The notes beneath the pieces are model-generated. The model saw nothing but the letters and a program-made list of their open reading frames with translations, was not told the origin of the DNA and did not search any database. A stretch of DNA of 64,000 nucleotides from Aselliscus stoliczkanus. Taxonomy: Eukaryota; Chordata; Mammalia; Chiroptera; Hipposideridae. A program made the position numbers and the translations under genes. Location of the stretch: assembly GCA_033961575.1 (NCBI GenBank), contig CM066737.1, forward strand, positions 50,506,771 to 50,570,770. The letters run 5' to 3'. Below, piece by piece: positions 12,566 through 25,689 of this stretch; position 1 is the first letter of the stretch, and the number at the start of each line of letters is the position of its first letter.

Positions 12566-12572
12566 AGCACCT

Positions 12573-14486
<1,914 letters not shown>

Positions 14487-14587
14487 CAGGCCCAGGATCT
14501 GCAAGATGCTGAAGTGATAAAAGAACATGAGGCCAGTTGAGAGAAGGGCCCACCGGAAGCTGCTGAGGGGCTCTGGAGTGTAAGCAC
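14487..14587 (-). CDS. TMEM164: TMEM164 coding exon (penultimate)
   Basis: This 101-bp exon begins with the two bases GT that finish the glycine codon from the upstream exon. It then encodes 33 residues starting [20 protein letters not shown] and ending [13 protein letters not shown]. The minus-strand acceptor is CCTCCAG and the donor is GTAAGT at 14486-14481, both strong matches to consensus. It ends in phase 0. The segment [20 protein letters not shown] is strongly hydrophobic with an embedded histidine and is predicted to be a transmembrane helix. Order, phase and peptide all agree with TMEM164 and there is no stop or frameshift, so this is a live exon rather than a retrocopy: it is separated from its neighbours by true introns. 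Confidence 0.96.
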
Positions 14588-14815
14588 CTGGAGGAAAAGG
14601 AGAGATGGTAAGACAGCAGAGTTGTTGACCCATTTCTGCTCCTTTGCCCCCTGAGGGTACAGGTGCTGAGGCCACAGCTGCTGCCTACTGATTACCCCCT
14701 TTCACAGCTCAGCGATAGCTACCTAAGAGACAGCCCTACTGATTAGTTGGGTACTCCAATAAGCCTCTGTTCTGCCATGTAATGCCAGGGCCATTATAAA
14801 GAAAGGGGTTTTCTT

Positions 14816-14886
14816 TATTGTAAAATAAAATAAATAAAATAAAATAAATAAAATAAAATAAATAAAATAAAATAAATAAAATAAAA
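14816..14886 (+). repeat. (AAATA AAATA AAAT)n simple repeat
   Basis: Higher-order A/T repeat of TAAAATAAAATAAA-type units, about 70 bp. Confidence 0.95.
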
Positions 14887-14939
14887 TGTGACTAGAATTG
14901 AAATATGTTGTAAGTGCAAAATATACACTGATTTTCATA

Positions 14940-15310
14940 TGAAAAGAATGTAAAATATCTTAAATTTGGATATGATTACATGTTGAAATATTTTGAATAT
15001 ATTGAGTTAAATAAGATATAATTTTAAAATTTAATTTAAAAAGTAATACATGCTCATTACAGGAAATTTGTAAAATGTTAAAAGGTAGAAACAAAATGCA
15101 GGAAAAAAGGAAAATCATCCCCAGCACTCTATTACCCATATGCAATCACTGCTAACCCATGGTATCTCCTTGATTCTTTTCTCTATTCTTTAGGATCCCC
15201 TTTTCTTTCTTTTTAAATTACTAATTGGAATTTTACTGTATATATAATTGTATATCCTTCATTTCCGCATGTATGTTAATCACCCCCTCATGTTTCAGAA
15301 TAGACATGTC
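14940..15310. mobile_element. Old LINE/hAT-type remnants
   Basis: ATATTGAGTTAAATAAGATA resembles the AT-rich middle of the hAT element at 23890. From about 15040, GTAATACATGCTCATTACAG resembles an old L1 3' region. Family names are tentative. Confidence 0.4.
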
Positions 15311-15324
15311 ATTGAGGAAGTAGC

Positions 15325-15600
15325 GGGTGTTGGTTGAGAATGTTACCTTTGATGTCAGACAGATTTGGTTTCAAATTTGGATTCTACCACTTACTGGCTG
15401 TGTGACCCTGGAAATATTTAAAGTCCCCGAGTCTCAGTTGACTTGTCTATATAATGAAATAGTAGTCCTATCTATTTCTTCAAGTTGTTGTGAGAAGTAA
15501 AGGACATAATATATTGAGAACTCTTAGAATGGAATCTGGTATAATGTAAGTGTGCAATATGTGTTAGCAGCTATCATTACCCTATCATTATTATTATTCA
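15325..15600 (+). repeat. MIR SINE, well preserved
   Basis: Shows GATTCTACCACTTACTGGCT, GTGTGACCCTGG and the AGCAGCTATCATTA end expected of a plus-strand MIR. Confidence 0.85.
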
Positions 15601-15924
15601 AATAACTAAAGAATATGCCACATTCAATGGCTGTGCCACGTCCCAACAGTTAGATAACTCTCTCCCCTTGAAACAGCAAGAATGATATATTTCCCCTCTA
15701 TAATCAATAAAAACCACCATCCCAGTAAGCCTGGATATATTCCAGAGCTTGCAGAGCAGAGTTATGGCTTATAGGATATTGTGGGTATCACTCTGAATGG
15801 AGACTTGGAGTGGGGTACTCCAGCATGAAAGGAACCTGGAACCCTCCACCCCAAGCAAGTACGTGGCAACATTACATCCTGGGTAGTATTTTCCCAAGTC
15901 AGTCTTTCACTGATTCATCCATTC

Positions 15925-17690
15925 ATTCACCAGTTATAAGGCACCTGTTATATTCCAAGCCCCATGCCAAGCTTTGAGGATAGGAAGAAAAAGAAGACAG
16001 GATCCCTGCAGTCTCAGACTCACAGTCTGGCAGGTGAGGAAGACAAGCCAGTCAATAATTAGAAATTGGTATGATGGATGCGATGATTATGGTCTGTGTG
16101 ACATATTATGGAAGGACAGAACTTAGCTTGGGATGAGGGAAAGTGTGGGAACAAGGGCTGCTTCTTGGTGAAGGGGGCACAGAGCCTGAAAGACAAATGG
16201 GACTTAAGGAAGGGTCTATGCAGCAGCCTGCACTAAGGCAGACATGAGTGGGAAGGAAGCAATTAAGAGAACATGGACAGGGCTGGCCGGGTGGCGCATT
16301 GGTTAAGAGTTGGTTTGGGACGCCAGCTCTGAGCAGCACGACCCCGGTTCAGATCCCACATGAGAGCCAGTGACCTCTACAGCTAAGATGGTGAACAACA
16401 GCTCAACCTGGAAGTGGGCTGCTGTGAGTCGCTGGTGACAGCGACAGCGTAGGCTGCTGTTGTCTGCCGTAAGGTACAGTGAGTGGCCGGCAGCCAGCGT
16501 GAGCTGCTGTGAGCCTCTGTGAGTGGCCGTCCAAGTGCCGGCGACTGATCTGCATCAGCCAGCAAGAGTGCAATGATAATATCAACATGGACCAGTGAAG
16601 CAACGTCCTCCACAACTAGACTGAAGAACAAAAGGACAGCAACTTGTCTGTTCCCTTTCCCCGATTCCCCATCGCTGTTCCCCTCCCCCAATTCCCCAAT
16701 AAAAATCTTATAAAAAAGAGAACATGGGCAAGATTTGGGGCCACAGAGGACAGTGTGATGGATTGGCAAGCAGAAGTAAGACTCAAGAGTTTGGCAGAGC
16801 TGGTCTGCTCCTAACTGGGCCACATAGGACCTTATGAGCCAGGCTGAGTGAGGGCTTTAGCCTTCATCCCATGCTGCTGGGTCATGAGCCCAAATACTTC
16901 AAGTCTCAGGTAGGTAATTAGGAGCAGGGGGTGACCAGGGAAAAAGAGCCATTAGGGATGCTGGAGACTGGCCAACTGGGAAGTCCATGTCCTTTCTAAA
17001 GAGGGCAACCACCACTCAACTCCATCCAATCATTGTCCTGCAGGGACGTGGGCCCAGAGTGGCCAGTTTTTCACTTTTGCAAGAGAAGCCAGAAATATGA
17101 ACTTTCATGTGGAATTTCCTGAGTTTTAAATGTTGGCAAATAATTCAGAATGTTTTAAGAATGCTCAACAGACCAAACAAAACATGTCTTCTTGGATGGA
17201 TTTCAGTCCATGGGTGGCCAGCTTTGAGCTCTGCTGCAGAGCCACAGAAAGCAGTGGAAGATTTGAAGCAGAAAAGTGATGTGATCATACGTGTGCTTGA
17301 GAAAGATCACACTGACCCACTAGTGTATGGGGTGGGGTGGGGGGTGGACTGGAGCAGAGGGAGTCAAGACAGGGAGACTAATAGGAGACTGCTGCAGGAG
17401 CCTAAAAAGGGAAGAGGTTGGATGGCCTTTGAAGATAATAGCAATGGGGCTGGAAAAAAGTAGAGGAAAAATCACCAGGATGTGGTGGAAGATTGGATGT
17501 TGGGAGGAAGGGTGAGGAAGGATCTAGGAAGACTCCTAGGGTTCTAGCTTGGACATCATTGGGTTGATGGTGCCAATTATTGTGATAGAGAAGAGAGGAA
17601 AAGGCAGATTGGGGAGAAGGTAAGGAAATGATAAGGCCAATTTTAGACATGTTGAAATTTAGGTATCTGTGGAATATCCAAGTGGAAATA
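15925..17690 (-). mobile_element. L2 LINE, reverse, interrupted by a SINE
   Basis: Reverse L2 sequence runs on both sides of the SINE at 16280-16715, for example GGCACCTGTTATATTCCAAG near 15942 and TTTTAGACATGTTGAAATTT near 17640. Confidence 0.6.
16280..16715 (+). mobile_element. Long tRNA-derived SINE (T+ type)
   Basis: Head GGGCTGGCCGGGTGGCGC, three units of the 20-bp internal array, and tail CCCCAATAAAAATCTTA. The TSD AAGAGAACATGG(A/G)CA is at 16265-16279 and 16716-16730. Confidence 0.9.
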
Positions 17691-17714
17691 TCTCTGATGT
17701 GGCTGGATGCACTC

Positions 17715-17967
17715 TGGGAAATATTGTGTGATGGGTAAGAGTGTGGACACTAGAGTCCAGCAGATGCAGACTTTCAAATCCTGGCTCTTGTCACCTATTA
17801 ATTCCAGGGCCTTAAGCAACCCTCAGTATCTCTTGAACTCAGTTTCACTCATCTATAAAATGGGGTGCCACAGCCTACTTTAGAAGATTGTTGGGTAGAT
17901 GAGATAATTTAATTAATGACTGTAGTGCCTTATCTGGGATTTTACAAATGCTGATCATTTTTATTAT
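17715..17967 (+). repeat. MIR SINE
   Basis: Contains GTGTGGACACTAGAGTCCAG, CTATAAAATGGGGTGCCACA and a T-rich end. The Tigger element starts directly after it. Confidence 0.75.
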
Positions 17968-17969
17968 TA

Positions 17970-18287
17970 CATGCACACCTTGGAGATATTGCAGGTTTGG
18001 TTCCAGACCACAGCAATAAAGTGAGCCACACAAATTTTTTGGTTTCCTAGTACATATAAGTTATGATTACATTATAACATAGTCTATTAAGTGTGCATTA
18101 TACCTAAAAGTGTACATTATGTACTTTATTTAAAACATTTTATTTAAAAACATTTTATTGCTAAAAAAAAATGCTAACCATCAACTGAGCCTTCAGTGAG
18201 TCATAATCTTTTGGCTGGTGGAGGGTCTAGCCTCCATGTTGATGAAAACACAATATCAGTGTAGCGCAGTAAAGCAAGGTATGCCTG
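17970..18287 (+). mobile_element. Tigger1-type non-autonomous DNA transposon
   Basis: Starts CATGCACACCTTGGAGATAT, contains GGTTCCAGACCACAGCAATA, and ends AGCAAGGTATGCCTG, so the ends are imperfect inverted repeats. TA is duplicated at 17968-17969 and 18288-18289. At 318 bp it lacks the transposase. Confidence 0.85.
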
Positions 18288-18299
18288 TATGAGTCATAA

Positions 18300-19485
18300 A
18301 CCCAGTGAAGAGGACGGAGCTGAACGTCAGATATAAGTGTTATCAGCACGTGATGGAAACCAAAGTCATAGGAGCATATGTAGACCAAAAGAGAGAGAAG
18401 GCTGGAGGCAGAACACCATGGGGTGGGGTGAGGTGGAGATTGCGGATGGAGGGTGGAGGGGAGAAGATGGAGTATGGAGGGGAGAAGAGGAGGGGAGAAG
18501 AGGAGTAGATATATGGGGTGACAAGCCAAGTGGATCTGCTGGGGGAGGAGCTTAGCCTTGTTCTCTGAACAAGAAGCAAGTTCACAGCATATCTGAGTCA
18601 GTAGGCCCTTTGAGGATATCAAGCACATCCCTCCATTTTATAGATGAAGAAACAGGCTATACGACAGCCAAAGTCACAATAGCAAAGCACTGGGCTCTCA
18701 GACACTGCTCAATGCCCTTGTTACCACTTATCCATATCTCCACCATGCCAAGTTGTATGGTCTCTTTCCTTGTCTGTCCACCCATGTAGACCAGAGCACC
18801 TCGGGGTCGATGACCATGTGGGACCCATTTCTGTGTTCCTAGCATCTAGCACAGCACTTGGGTTGTAAAAAGGCATTGAACTATGCAATTATTCTTTGTG
18901 CACTTTCTTGCCTGCTGAGTGAGTGGGAATTGGGCACAGTACTGTCACCCTGGCTGCTGGGGACCTAAAGGGGAAGAAGAGAGGACCTAGAGGACCAACA
19001 GGTGCTGAGGCCGCGCATGCCACTCCACAAGCCCCAAGCCATTTTCCCCAGACATCCCTTCCCTTTACTCTCTGCTTGGCTCCCCCTAGTGGCAGATGAG
19101 CAGAAGTGACAGGTCCAGTGGGCCAGGTGGTAGGTGCAGGAAAGGGCCAGAAGGAGGAAATGTCCTCAGCCAGGAGGCAGCTCAGCCACAGACCTGGGGA
19201 TAGCTGGGGGGGAAGCCTCAGCTGCTGGGCAGCTCTGCTCTCATCATACTTTTCTCTGCTCTGCCCTGTGATAAGGGGGGAAAAGGACCCTCAGATATTG
19301 CCTGGGGTCATGTTTCTTGCCCAAACCCCGACTTTAGTACCATTTCATCTGTGTTGCATCATAACATCCCACACCAGACTGTTAGTTCTCTGAGGGAGGG
19401 GCTGTTTCTGAATTACATCTTCACCTCCAGCTCCTGGTACAGAGTACGCACTCAAAAAATTATCATTGCATGGGAGAATGAAGGG
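18300..19485. other. Intron sequence, mostly unrecognised
   Basis: Holds a GGA-rich low-complexity stretch at 18415-18510 and a reverse MIR trace near 18635-18720 (TTTTATAGATGAAGAAACAG). Confidence 0.5.
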
Positions 19486-19486
19486 C

Positions 19487-19700
19487 ACAGCTTTTTTTGA
19501 GAATCATAAAAATATAACCTTTTGGCCCAACAATCCTACTTTGAGGACTACCACTGAATACCTAAAAAAACCAAGAACCTGCCCTTATTTCTACAAAGAT
19601 ATTTACACCTGCACTGCCTATAACACAGAGAAACTGGAAACAAACCAAATGGGGAGATAAGTTAAGTAAACTCTGGTACCTCAACGTTGTGCAACAGCCC
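19487..19700 (+). mobile_element. LINE-1 3' ORF2 fragment
   Basis: GGCCCAACAATCCTACTTTG and ATTTACACCTGCACTGCCTA correspond to the C-terminal ORF2 region common to L1 elements. Confidence 0.6.
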
Positions 19701-19796
19701 ACTGCCAATCAAATAACAACTGGATAACCTAAGTCCCTGGCTAGTAATGGCAACTGTAAAAGAACACCAAACAGTATGTTGATGATGGAAAATACA

Positions 19797-20035
19797 GCTT
19801 AGTGGTTTAAAACAAAGGCTTTGAGTCAGCCTCGGGTTTGAATCCTGCCTCCCCCACTGTCTACAGGGATGACCTTGGGCAAATTGTGCTGGCCATCTAA
19901 GCCCGTTTTCCCATATGTAGTAGACTGGTGGTATCACCTACCTAGGTCTTGGGGCTGCTGAATGGAATAAGATATGGGAAAGTAAACACAGCAGCTAGCC
20001 TGGAACAGGGATGGCAGCTGCTATTTTTACCATGC
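19797..20035 (+). repeat. MIR SINE
   Basis: CTTTGAGTCAGCCTCGGGTT and GATGACCTTGGGCAAATTGT match plus-strand MIR. Confidence 0.75.
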
Positions 20036-20039
20036 CAAC

Positions 20040-20720
20040 CACAGGCATCCAAAATCTCATAAAATATTAGAAGACAGGGAATCTTCTAAGAAGTGATCTT
20101 TTCTAGGAAGGGGGACTTTGTGGTCTCCACTGTGTTTTTACTGTTGTTGGCCCTGTTCATTGCAAAGATGATCAAATAGTCAATTTCTTTGAAAACATAA
20201 AGAAAAAAAGAGAAAGCACTCTGACAATAGATGACCCAGTCTATATAGATATTTACAAATTGTATACAAACACACATCATTCTTTTTTGTATATACCTGG
20301 ATGTGGCCCTTGGGATAATCCCAGTGGAAAACCAGTTTTCTTCTAAAGGAAAGTAGAAAGTTAAGCAATTCCAGAAAAATTAAACATGTAAAACTATTTT
20401 TTTCTACTTTAGGAAAAAATGTGACATTTTCTGCTAGCATCTTCTATCCCAGGAAGATAGAAGTATTGCAGCTCTAAAGGTAGGGGGAAACCTAGATAAT
20501 AGCTTTTTCTGAAATCGACTTCTGCCAGAAATAAGCTTTATGAGTGCTAGGAAAGAAGTCAATTGCGTCACCAATAGCAAAGACCTATCCCCAGAGAGGT
20601 CTCCCAAGGGCCCTGTCTCTCATATTGCCACCCAGGAAGGACTTACACCAAGGAAATGAGATGGGGTACAGTGGCATCCCCTTCTCCAATCTTCTTCCTT
20701 CTACCTTCAGCTCATTCACT
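20040..20720. other. Intron sequence, nothing recognised
   Basis: AT-rich unique sequence between repeats. Confidence 0.5.
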
Positions 20721-20724
20721 TCTA

Positions 20725-21650
20725 CATATGACCCATTCATTCAGCATTGATGAGTGCATGCCGGGCACCATATTCCATGCTAGGAGTGGGGATAAGGAGG
20801 CAAACATAGTCCCTTCCTTTGAGAGTGATCCTACAGTTTACAAGTGAACAATGAGGTACAATAAGGTAAGCCCAGTAAGTCATGGGGACATCAAGGAAGG
20901 GTAGCTGGAGAAGATAACAGTTGTGGTGAGTTCTGAAGAACAAGAAGGGCTTGGGGTAAGAGCTCAAAGAAAGGAAAGGACGCTCTGGGTAGTGGGTAGA
21001 AAAGGTGTGGAGGCATGAAACAGCATGCTGTTTGCATGTGATCACAAGCAGGTCTGTGTTCCTGGAGCATAAAGTGGGAGGGGACATGTGTCAAGAGATG
21101 AAGCTAGAGAGACAGGCAAGTGGGGTCAGGTCATAAAGAGCCTTGTTTGCCATGCTGGGGAACTTGGCCATTATCCAATACATAATGAGAAGCCATTAGG
21201 AGGTTTTAAACAGGGAAGTACAAGGTCAATTTATGTTTCAGCCAGCTAGAATGCAGTGGCAACAATGTGGATGATGGACTGGAGAGGGACAAGATTGAAG
21301 ACCAGTTCAGATTGTGCTGCAGAGATACAGATGACCTGGGAATTTGTCTGACACGAAGGAGTCATCTCGGGTGACTCCCAGTTCTATGCCTTCAGTAACT
21401 GAGAGGAGCTCATTGAGAAGAGAGACGAGTTCAATTAGAGCATGCTGACACAATGTCAATAGGCTACCCAAGCAGCCATCTCCAATAGGCTGTGAATGTT
21501 CGGGTCTAGCACTCAAGAGAGGGAGGTGGCCTGGAAACAGAGCTTGGAGTATGGATATGATCAATGAGGAAGAGTCCACAGAATGAAATCAAAGGACCAA
21601 AGACAGGGCCTGGGACACAGCAATAGTCATCAGAAGGAAGAGAATCCCCG
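20725..21650 (-). mobile_element. L2 LINE, reverse
   Basis: Begins CATTCAGCATTGATGAGTGC and continues through GGTCATAAAGAGCCTTGTTT and the GTGACTCCCAGTTCTATG region, the reverse of an L2. Confidence 0.55.
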
Positions 21651-21654
21651 AGAA

Positions 21655-21840
21655 GATTAAAGGCTACCACTAGCCACATGTGAAAATTTACATTTAAATG
21701 AATTAATATTAAAATTAGAAATTTCATTCCTCATTTGCACCACAGTTCGAGTGCTCAATAACCACGTGCAGCTGGAGGCTACCATGTTGGACGGTGAAGA
21801 GATAGAACATTTCCATCACTGTATAAAATTACACAAGGAA
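21655..21840. mobile_element. hAT-Charlie-type non-autonomous transposon
   Basis: GGCTACCACTAGCCACATGT near one end and GGCTACCATGTTGGACGGTG near the other, with an AT-rich middle, are typical of this hAT family. Confidence 0.65.
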
Positions 21841-23267
21841 AGCTCTTCTCTACAGAGGTACAGTAAAGACAAATAACTTCCACTGGGTTTGGCAAAGTGC
21901 TGGTCACTGGTAATCTTTACTACAACAATTTCAGGAAAGTAGCAACATAGGAACTAGCTGGTAAATGATGAAGAAAAGTTTTCTAGTTGCACAAGGTGAG
22001 GAAGTGAATTCCAGGAAAAGGGAACAGAATATGCAAAGTCACAGAGAAACCTTTAGCCAAATTCCCAATATTTCAATAGCTTCTCTGAATGTCTCCTTCA
22101 TCTTTTTGCTCTTACCAGACCTATCTCATCCCATGAGGAGCCTGCTTAGCCTTCTAAAGTAGTCACTATTTTTTCTCCTTTGGCCAATGGAGCTATCAGC
22201 AGGTAACTTCTTTCTGTTCATTGCTGTTTCCAGACCACTGGTGCTCCTTTCTCCCTAAAACCTCATAAATACAATACTGTATCATTAACTATTCCTCCCT
22301 TTTATAGTTGTCTACAAATGTACTGATGCTGGCCCTCAATATTCCTGGAGGATATTAGTACCTGGCTTGGCAACACTCTCTCCAAAGCCATTCCTGTCAT
22401 ATTTTTTGATTATTTCTACATGCCTAGATGAACCTTCCAGTATCCTGGCCTCTCAGTTCTTTGGCTTCTTCTTCCCAATGATCATGTCCTCTATCAAACC
22501 CCAGCCACTCGTTTTCGTGGTCATGCCCTATAATTATGAATATCAGCAGCCCCTCCATAAGTCAAGCATTCCCTCTTTCCAGCTTAATTCCCTCTAACCT
22601 TGATCCCAACACTTCTTTGACCCCACCAGAATCTGTAGCCGTGTTCTACCACGTTTTTGCTGTCCCTCATGGCTCTCTCTTCCCCCTTAAATTCCATGGC
22701 CCATCATTTAAATTATCCCTGGTGTACACTTTTGTATCTATTGTGCCTCTCATTAGCATACTCATCTTGAACAAACAACCCAGCCCTGGTTAAGTCCCAA
22801 TTGTCTCCTCCTTGCTTGCTCCTAAATAGTTGAATATGGCTGGAGAAAAACAACAATGTTGACTGTTCTCACTGCAAATTTGTGATCACAAACCTCAAGT
22901 GTATCCTTCGTGTTGCCAGGCAATTATACTACACTTCCCCAGCCCATTCACTCTCTCATGCCACAATATAATATTTTCTCCTCTCTTCTCAGATCTTCAA
23001 TACTTTTATCCCATCCTCAATCTCAAATGATGACCTTGCTTCCCACTTCACTGAGAAAAAAAGGAATTAGATAAAATCTTCCAAAAGCTCTCATGACCGC
23101 ATCTAACCACCTAACTGCATTGGGGCACAATGTGCTCTACCTTTACCCATTGCCATGGCTGAACTGCTCAGGATTCTAGCCAAGGCCAGTCCCCACCCCC
23201 ATTTGTATCCAGATCTTGCCCCCTCTCAGCTACTCAATATCACTCCAGCAACTTTCCTCTTTCTCTT

Positions 23268-23708
23268 TTTTTTAAAAAGATTTTATTGGGGAATTGGGGG
23301 AGGGGAACAGCGGTGGGGAATTGGGGAACAGACAAGTTGCTGTCTTTTGTTCTTCAGTCTAGTTGCGGAGGACGTTGCTTCATTGGCCCATGTTGGTATC
23401 GTCATTGCGCTCTTCCCAGATGAGGCAGATCGGTCGCTGGCCTCTGGATGGTCGCTCACCGCGGCTATTGGCAGCTCACGCTGGCTGCCAGCTGCTCACA
23501 CTGGCTGCCGGCCACTCACTGTAGCCTATGGCAGCCCACTGCAGCAGGGGCTGCAGCCCACACCATCACCGGGGCTCGCAGCCCAGCTCCAGGTGGAGCT
23601 GTTGTTAGCTGTAGAGAGCAGTGTCACTGGCCCTCATATGTGGGATCCAAACCAGGGCCGCTGGCATCCCAAAACCAGTTCTTAACCAATGCGCCACTTG
23701 GCCAACCC
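23268..23708 (-). mobile_element. Long tRNA-derived SINE (T+ type), reverse
   Basis: The plus strand reads AAGATTTTATTGGGGAATTG at the tail side and ends TTGGCCAACCC-like at the head. The TSD TCCTCTTTCTCTT is at 23255-23267 and 23709-23721. Four 20-bp units are visible. The 176-residue open frame over it is fortuitous. Confidence 0.9.
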
Positions 23709-23889
23709 TCCTCTTTCTCTTATATCAGCTATTTCTTCTTCTGTACTGGATTATTCCCATTATCATATACCCTAAATATTCTGTCATAGCTCCCATTCTA
23801 AAACAAACACTTGTCCTCACTTCCACCTGCAACCACCTCATTCCTCTGCTCCCCTTTTATAGCAAAAGTCTTTGAAAGAACTGTCTATA

Positions 23890-24191
23890 CCTATACTGTC
23901 TAATATGGTAACTACTGGTCACTTGTGGCTATTGAGCCCTTGAGATGTGGCTAGTTTGAATCGAGAGGAACTGTTACTGTAAAATACACACTGGCTATCA
24001 AAGGATATAAAATATCCTGTTAACAATTTGATCTTAATCATATAGGAATGATAATATTTTGGCTATATTGGGTTAAATAAATTATATTATTAAACTTAAC
24101 TTCACATGTTTCTTTCACCTTTTTTTTTAGTGTGACTACTAGAACATTTGAAATTACATATGTGGCTCACATGTTTTTATTGGATAGCATC
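23890..24191 (+). mobile_element. hAT-Charlie-type transposon with 8-bp TSD
   Basis: Begins CCTATACTGTCTAATATGGT and ends TTATTGGATAGCAT, with matching inverted ends. The 8-bp duplication TGTCTATA stands at 23882-23889 and 24192-24199, as expected for hAT. It interrupts the L2. Confidence 0.85.
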
Positions 24192-24236
24192 TGTCTATAC
24201 TCCCTGTCTACAATTCCTCTCTTCCCGTTCTCTCTT

Positions 24237-24340
24237 TTTTTTTTTCTGAGGGCAGTATCACTGGCCCTCATATGTGGGACCCGAACCAGGGCCACTGGCT
24301 TCCCAAACCAGCGCTTAACCACCACGCCATTCGGCCGGCT
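24237..24340 (-). mobile_element. Short tRNA-derived SINE, reverse
   Basis: TSD CTCTTCCC(G/A)TTCTCTCTT is at 24219-24236 and 24341-24358. Contains the reverse of the B box and the ACCACGCCATTCGGCCGGC head. Confidence 0.93.
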
Positions 24341-24849
24341 CTCTTCCCATTCTCTCTTAACCTGCTCTAATAAGGCTTCCACCAAAACAGCTCCCATCAA
24401 GGTCACAAATAACCTTTTCATTGCTAAATCCAATGGTCAATTCTCAGGCCTCATCTTACATTCCCTTTCATTCTTGAAACATTCTTCACTTGGTTTCAGG
24501 GATACTTCTCTCCTAGTTCTCCTCCTGCCTCATAGCCTGTTTCTTCTCAGTCTCCTTTACTAGTTCCTCCTCATTTCCTTGACCTCTAAATGCTTGAGAG
24601 GATCAGGCTGCAGAATTCAGAGCTTTTCTCTTCTCTATATACTTTCATTCCCTAAGTGATTTCAACCAACCTCATGGCTTTAATACAATCTTCGTGCTGA
24701 GGACTCCAACCTTTTTTATCTCAGTCTGGACCTCTGCCTTGAAGTCCAGGTTTACATAGCTCATAGCTTACTCAGTACTGTACTTGGATATCTAGAGGGC
24801 ATCTCACTCTTAAACCCAGCTTCTAATGTTAGCTTCTGAGGTAGACTAT

Positions 24850-25605
24850 TAGAGTACTGGCTCCTAGTGCATCACATATCCATACCCTTATGTATTCTCC
24901 TCCCACACTGATTTGGCCCTGTGGCTCACATAGTTCATTTCAGTCAAGTTACTTGCTTTTGGTTAATAGGACATCATCCAAAAAGATGCAATCTGAGGCT
25001 TGATAAGCATGTGTACATTCCCTCTTGAAATACTGCCCTGAGATCCCATACCATGAAAGCCCATATGGAAAAAGAGGCCAAGCCATCCCAACCATCCTAG
25101 CTGAGTCCAGGCAAAACCAATAAAAAAAATGTCTTAGTTAGCTTGGGCTACCATAACAAAATATCATGGACTAGGTGGCTTAAATAACAGAAAGTTTTCT
25201 CCTCACAGTTCTGGAAACTAAGACGTCCAAGATCAAGCCACTAGCAAATTTAGGATCTGGTGAGAGCCTACTTCCTGGTTCACATATGGCCATCTTTTTG
25301 CTGTATCCTTGCATCGTGGAAGCGACTAGGGAGCTCTCTGGCCTCTTCTTATAAGTGTGCTAATCCTGTTCATAAAAGCCTTACTCTCATGACACCATCT
25401 AACCTTAATTACCTGCTAAAGGCTCCATATCCAAATACTATCTCACAGGGGTTAAGACTTCAACATATGAAATTTGGGGCACACAAACTTTCAGTCCATA
25501 ACAGAGAACAACCCAGTCAACCCAGTTGTGAGAAACAATAAGTCATTGATTTAAGCCACTAAAATTTTGGGAGTGTCTGTTATATAACAACAAATAACTG
25601 AAAGA
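24850..25605 (+). mobile_element. MaLR-type LTR fragment, split by a second LTR
   Basis: The flanks of the LTR at 25130-25503 resemble one older MLT1-like LTR; the right part reads GATTTAAGCCACTAAAATTT, a typical MaLR end. This is an old endogenous-retrovirus-derived repeat with no coding region. Confidence 0.5.
25130..25503 (-). mobile_element. MaLR-type solo LTR, reverse, nested
   Basis: The plus strand starts TGTCTTAGTTAGCTTGGGCT and ends CAGTCCATAACA. It is the reverse of the family seen at 42905-43242. No internal region is present. Confidence 0.75.
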
Positions 25606-25689
25606 GCACTGCCCCCCCACCAAACAAACAAATGAATGAACAAACAAAAACAAACAAACAAAAAGCACAAAGTCCCTTCTCCTAGCCTT

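Larger units (their letters stand above)
8350..12572 (-). other. TMEM164: TMEM164 3' UTR with poly(A) signal near its end
   Basis: From the TGA at 12573 down to about 8350 the minus strand has no further convincing coding sequence and, apart from the simple repeat at 12495-12565, no recognisable transposon, in contrast to both flanks. A minus-strand AATAAA occurs at 8378-8373, placing cleavage around 8345-8360, just before a young SINE at 8066-8170. A second AATAAA at 9068-9063 could be an earlier alternative site. A 3' UTR of about 4.2 kb is inferred from these signs and from the repeat desert; the exact end needs transcript data. Open frames on both strands here (for example 10574-10942 plus) look like chance. 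Confidence 0.8.
22060..24830 (+). mobile_element. L2-type LINE, plus, carrying later insertions
   Basis: Long decayed element with segments such as CATTGCTAAATCCAATGGTC and TCTCAGTCTCCTTTACTAGT that match the L2 reverse-transcriptase region. It is interrupted by a long SINE (23268-23708), a hAT element (23890-24191) and a short SINE (24237-24340). Confidence 0.65.

Noticed and set aside
23155..23685. 176-codon plus-strand open frame
   Set aside because: It translates a reverse long SINE with a 13-bp TSD; peptides such as the tryptophan/leucine/alanine-rich stretch are the SINE's 20-bp array.
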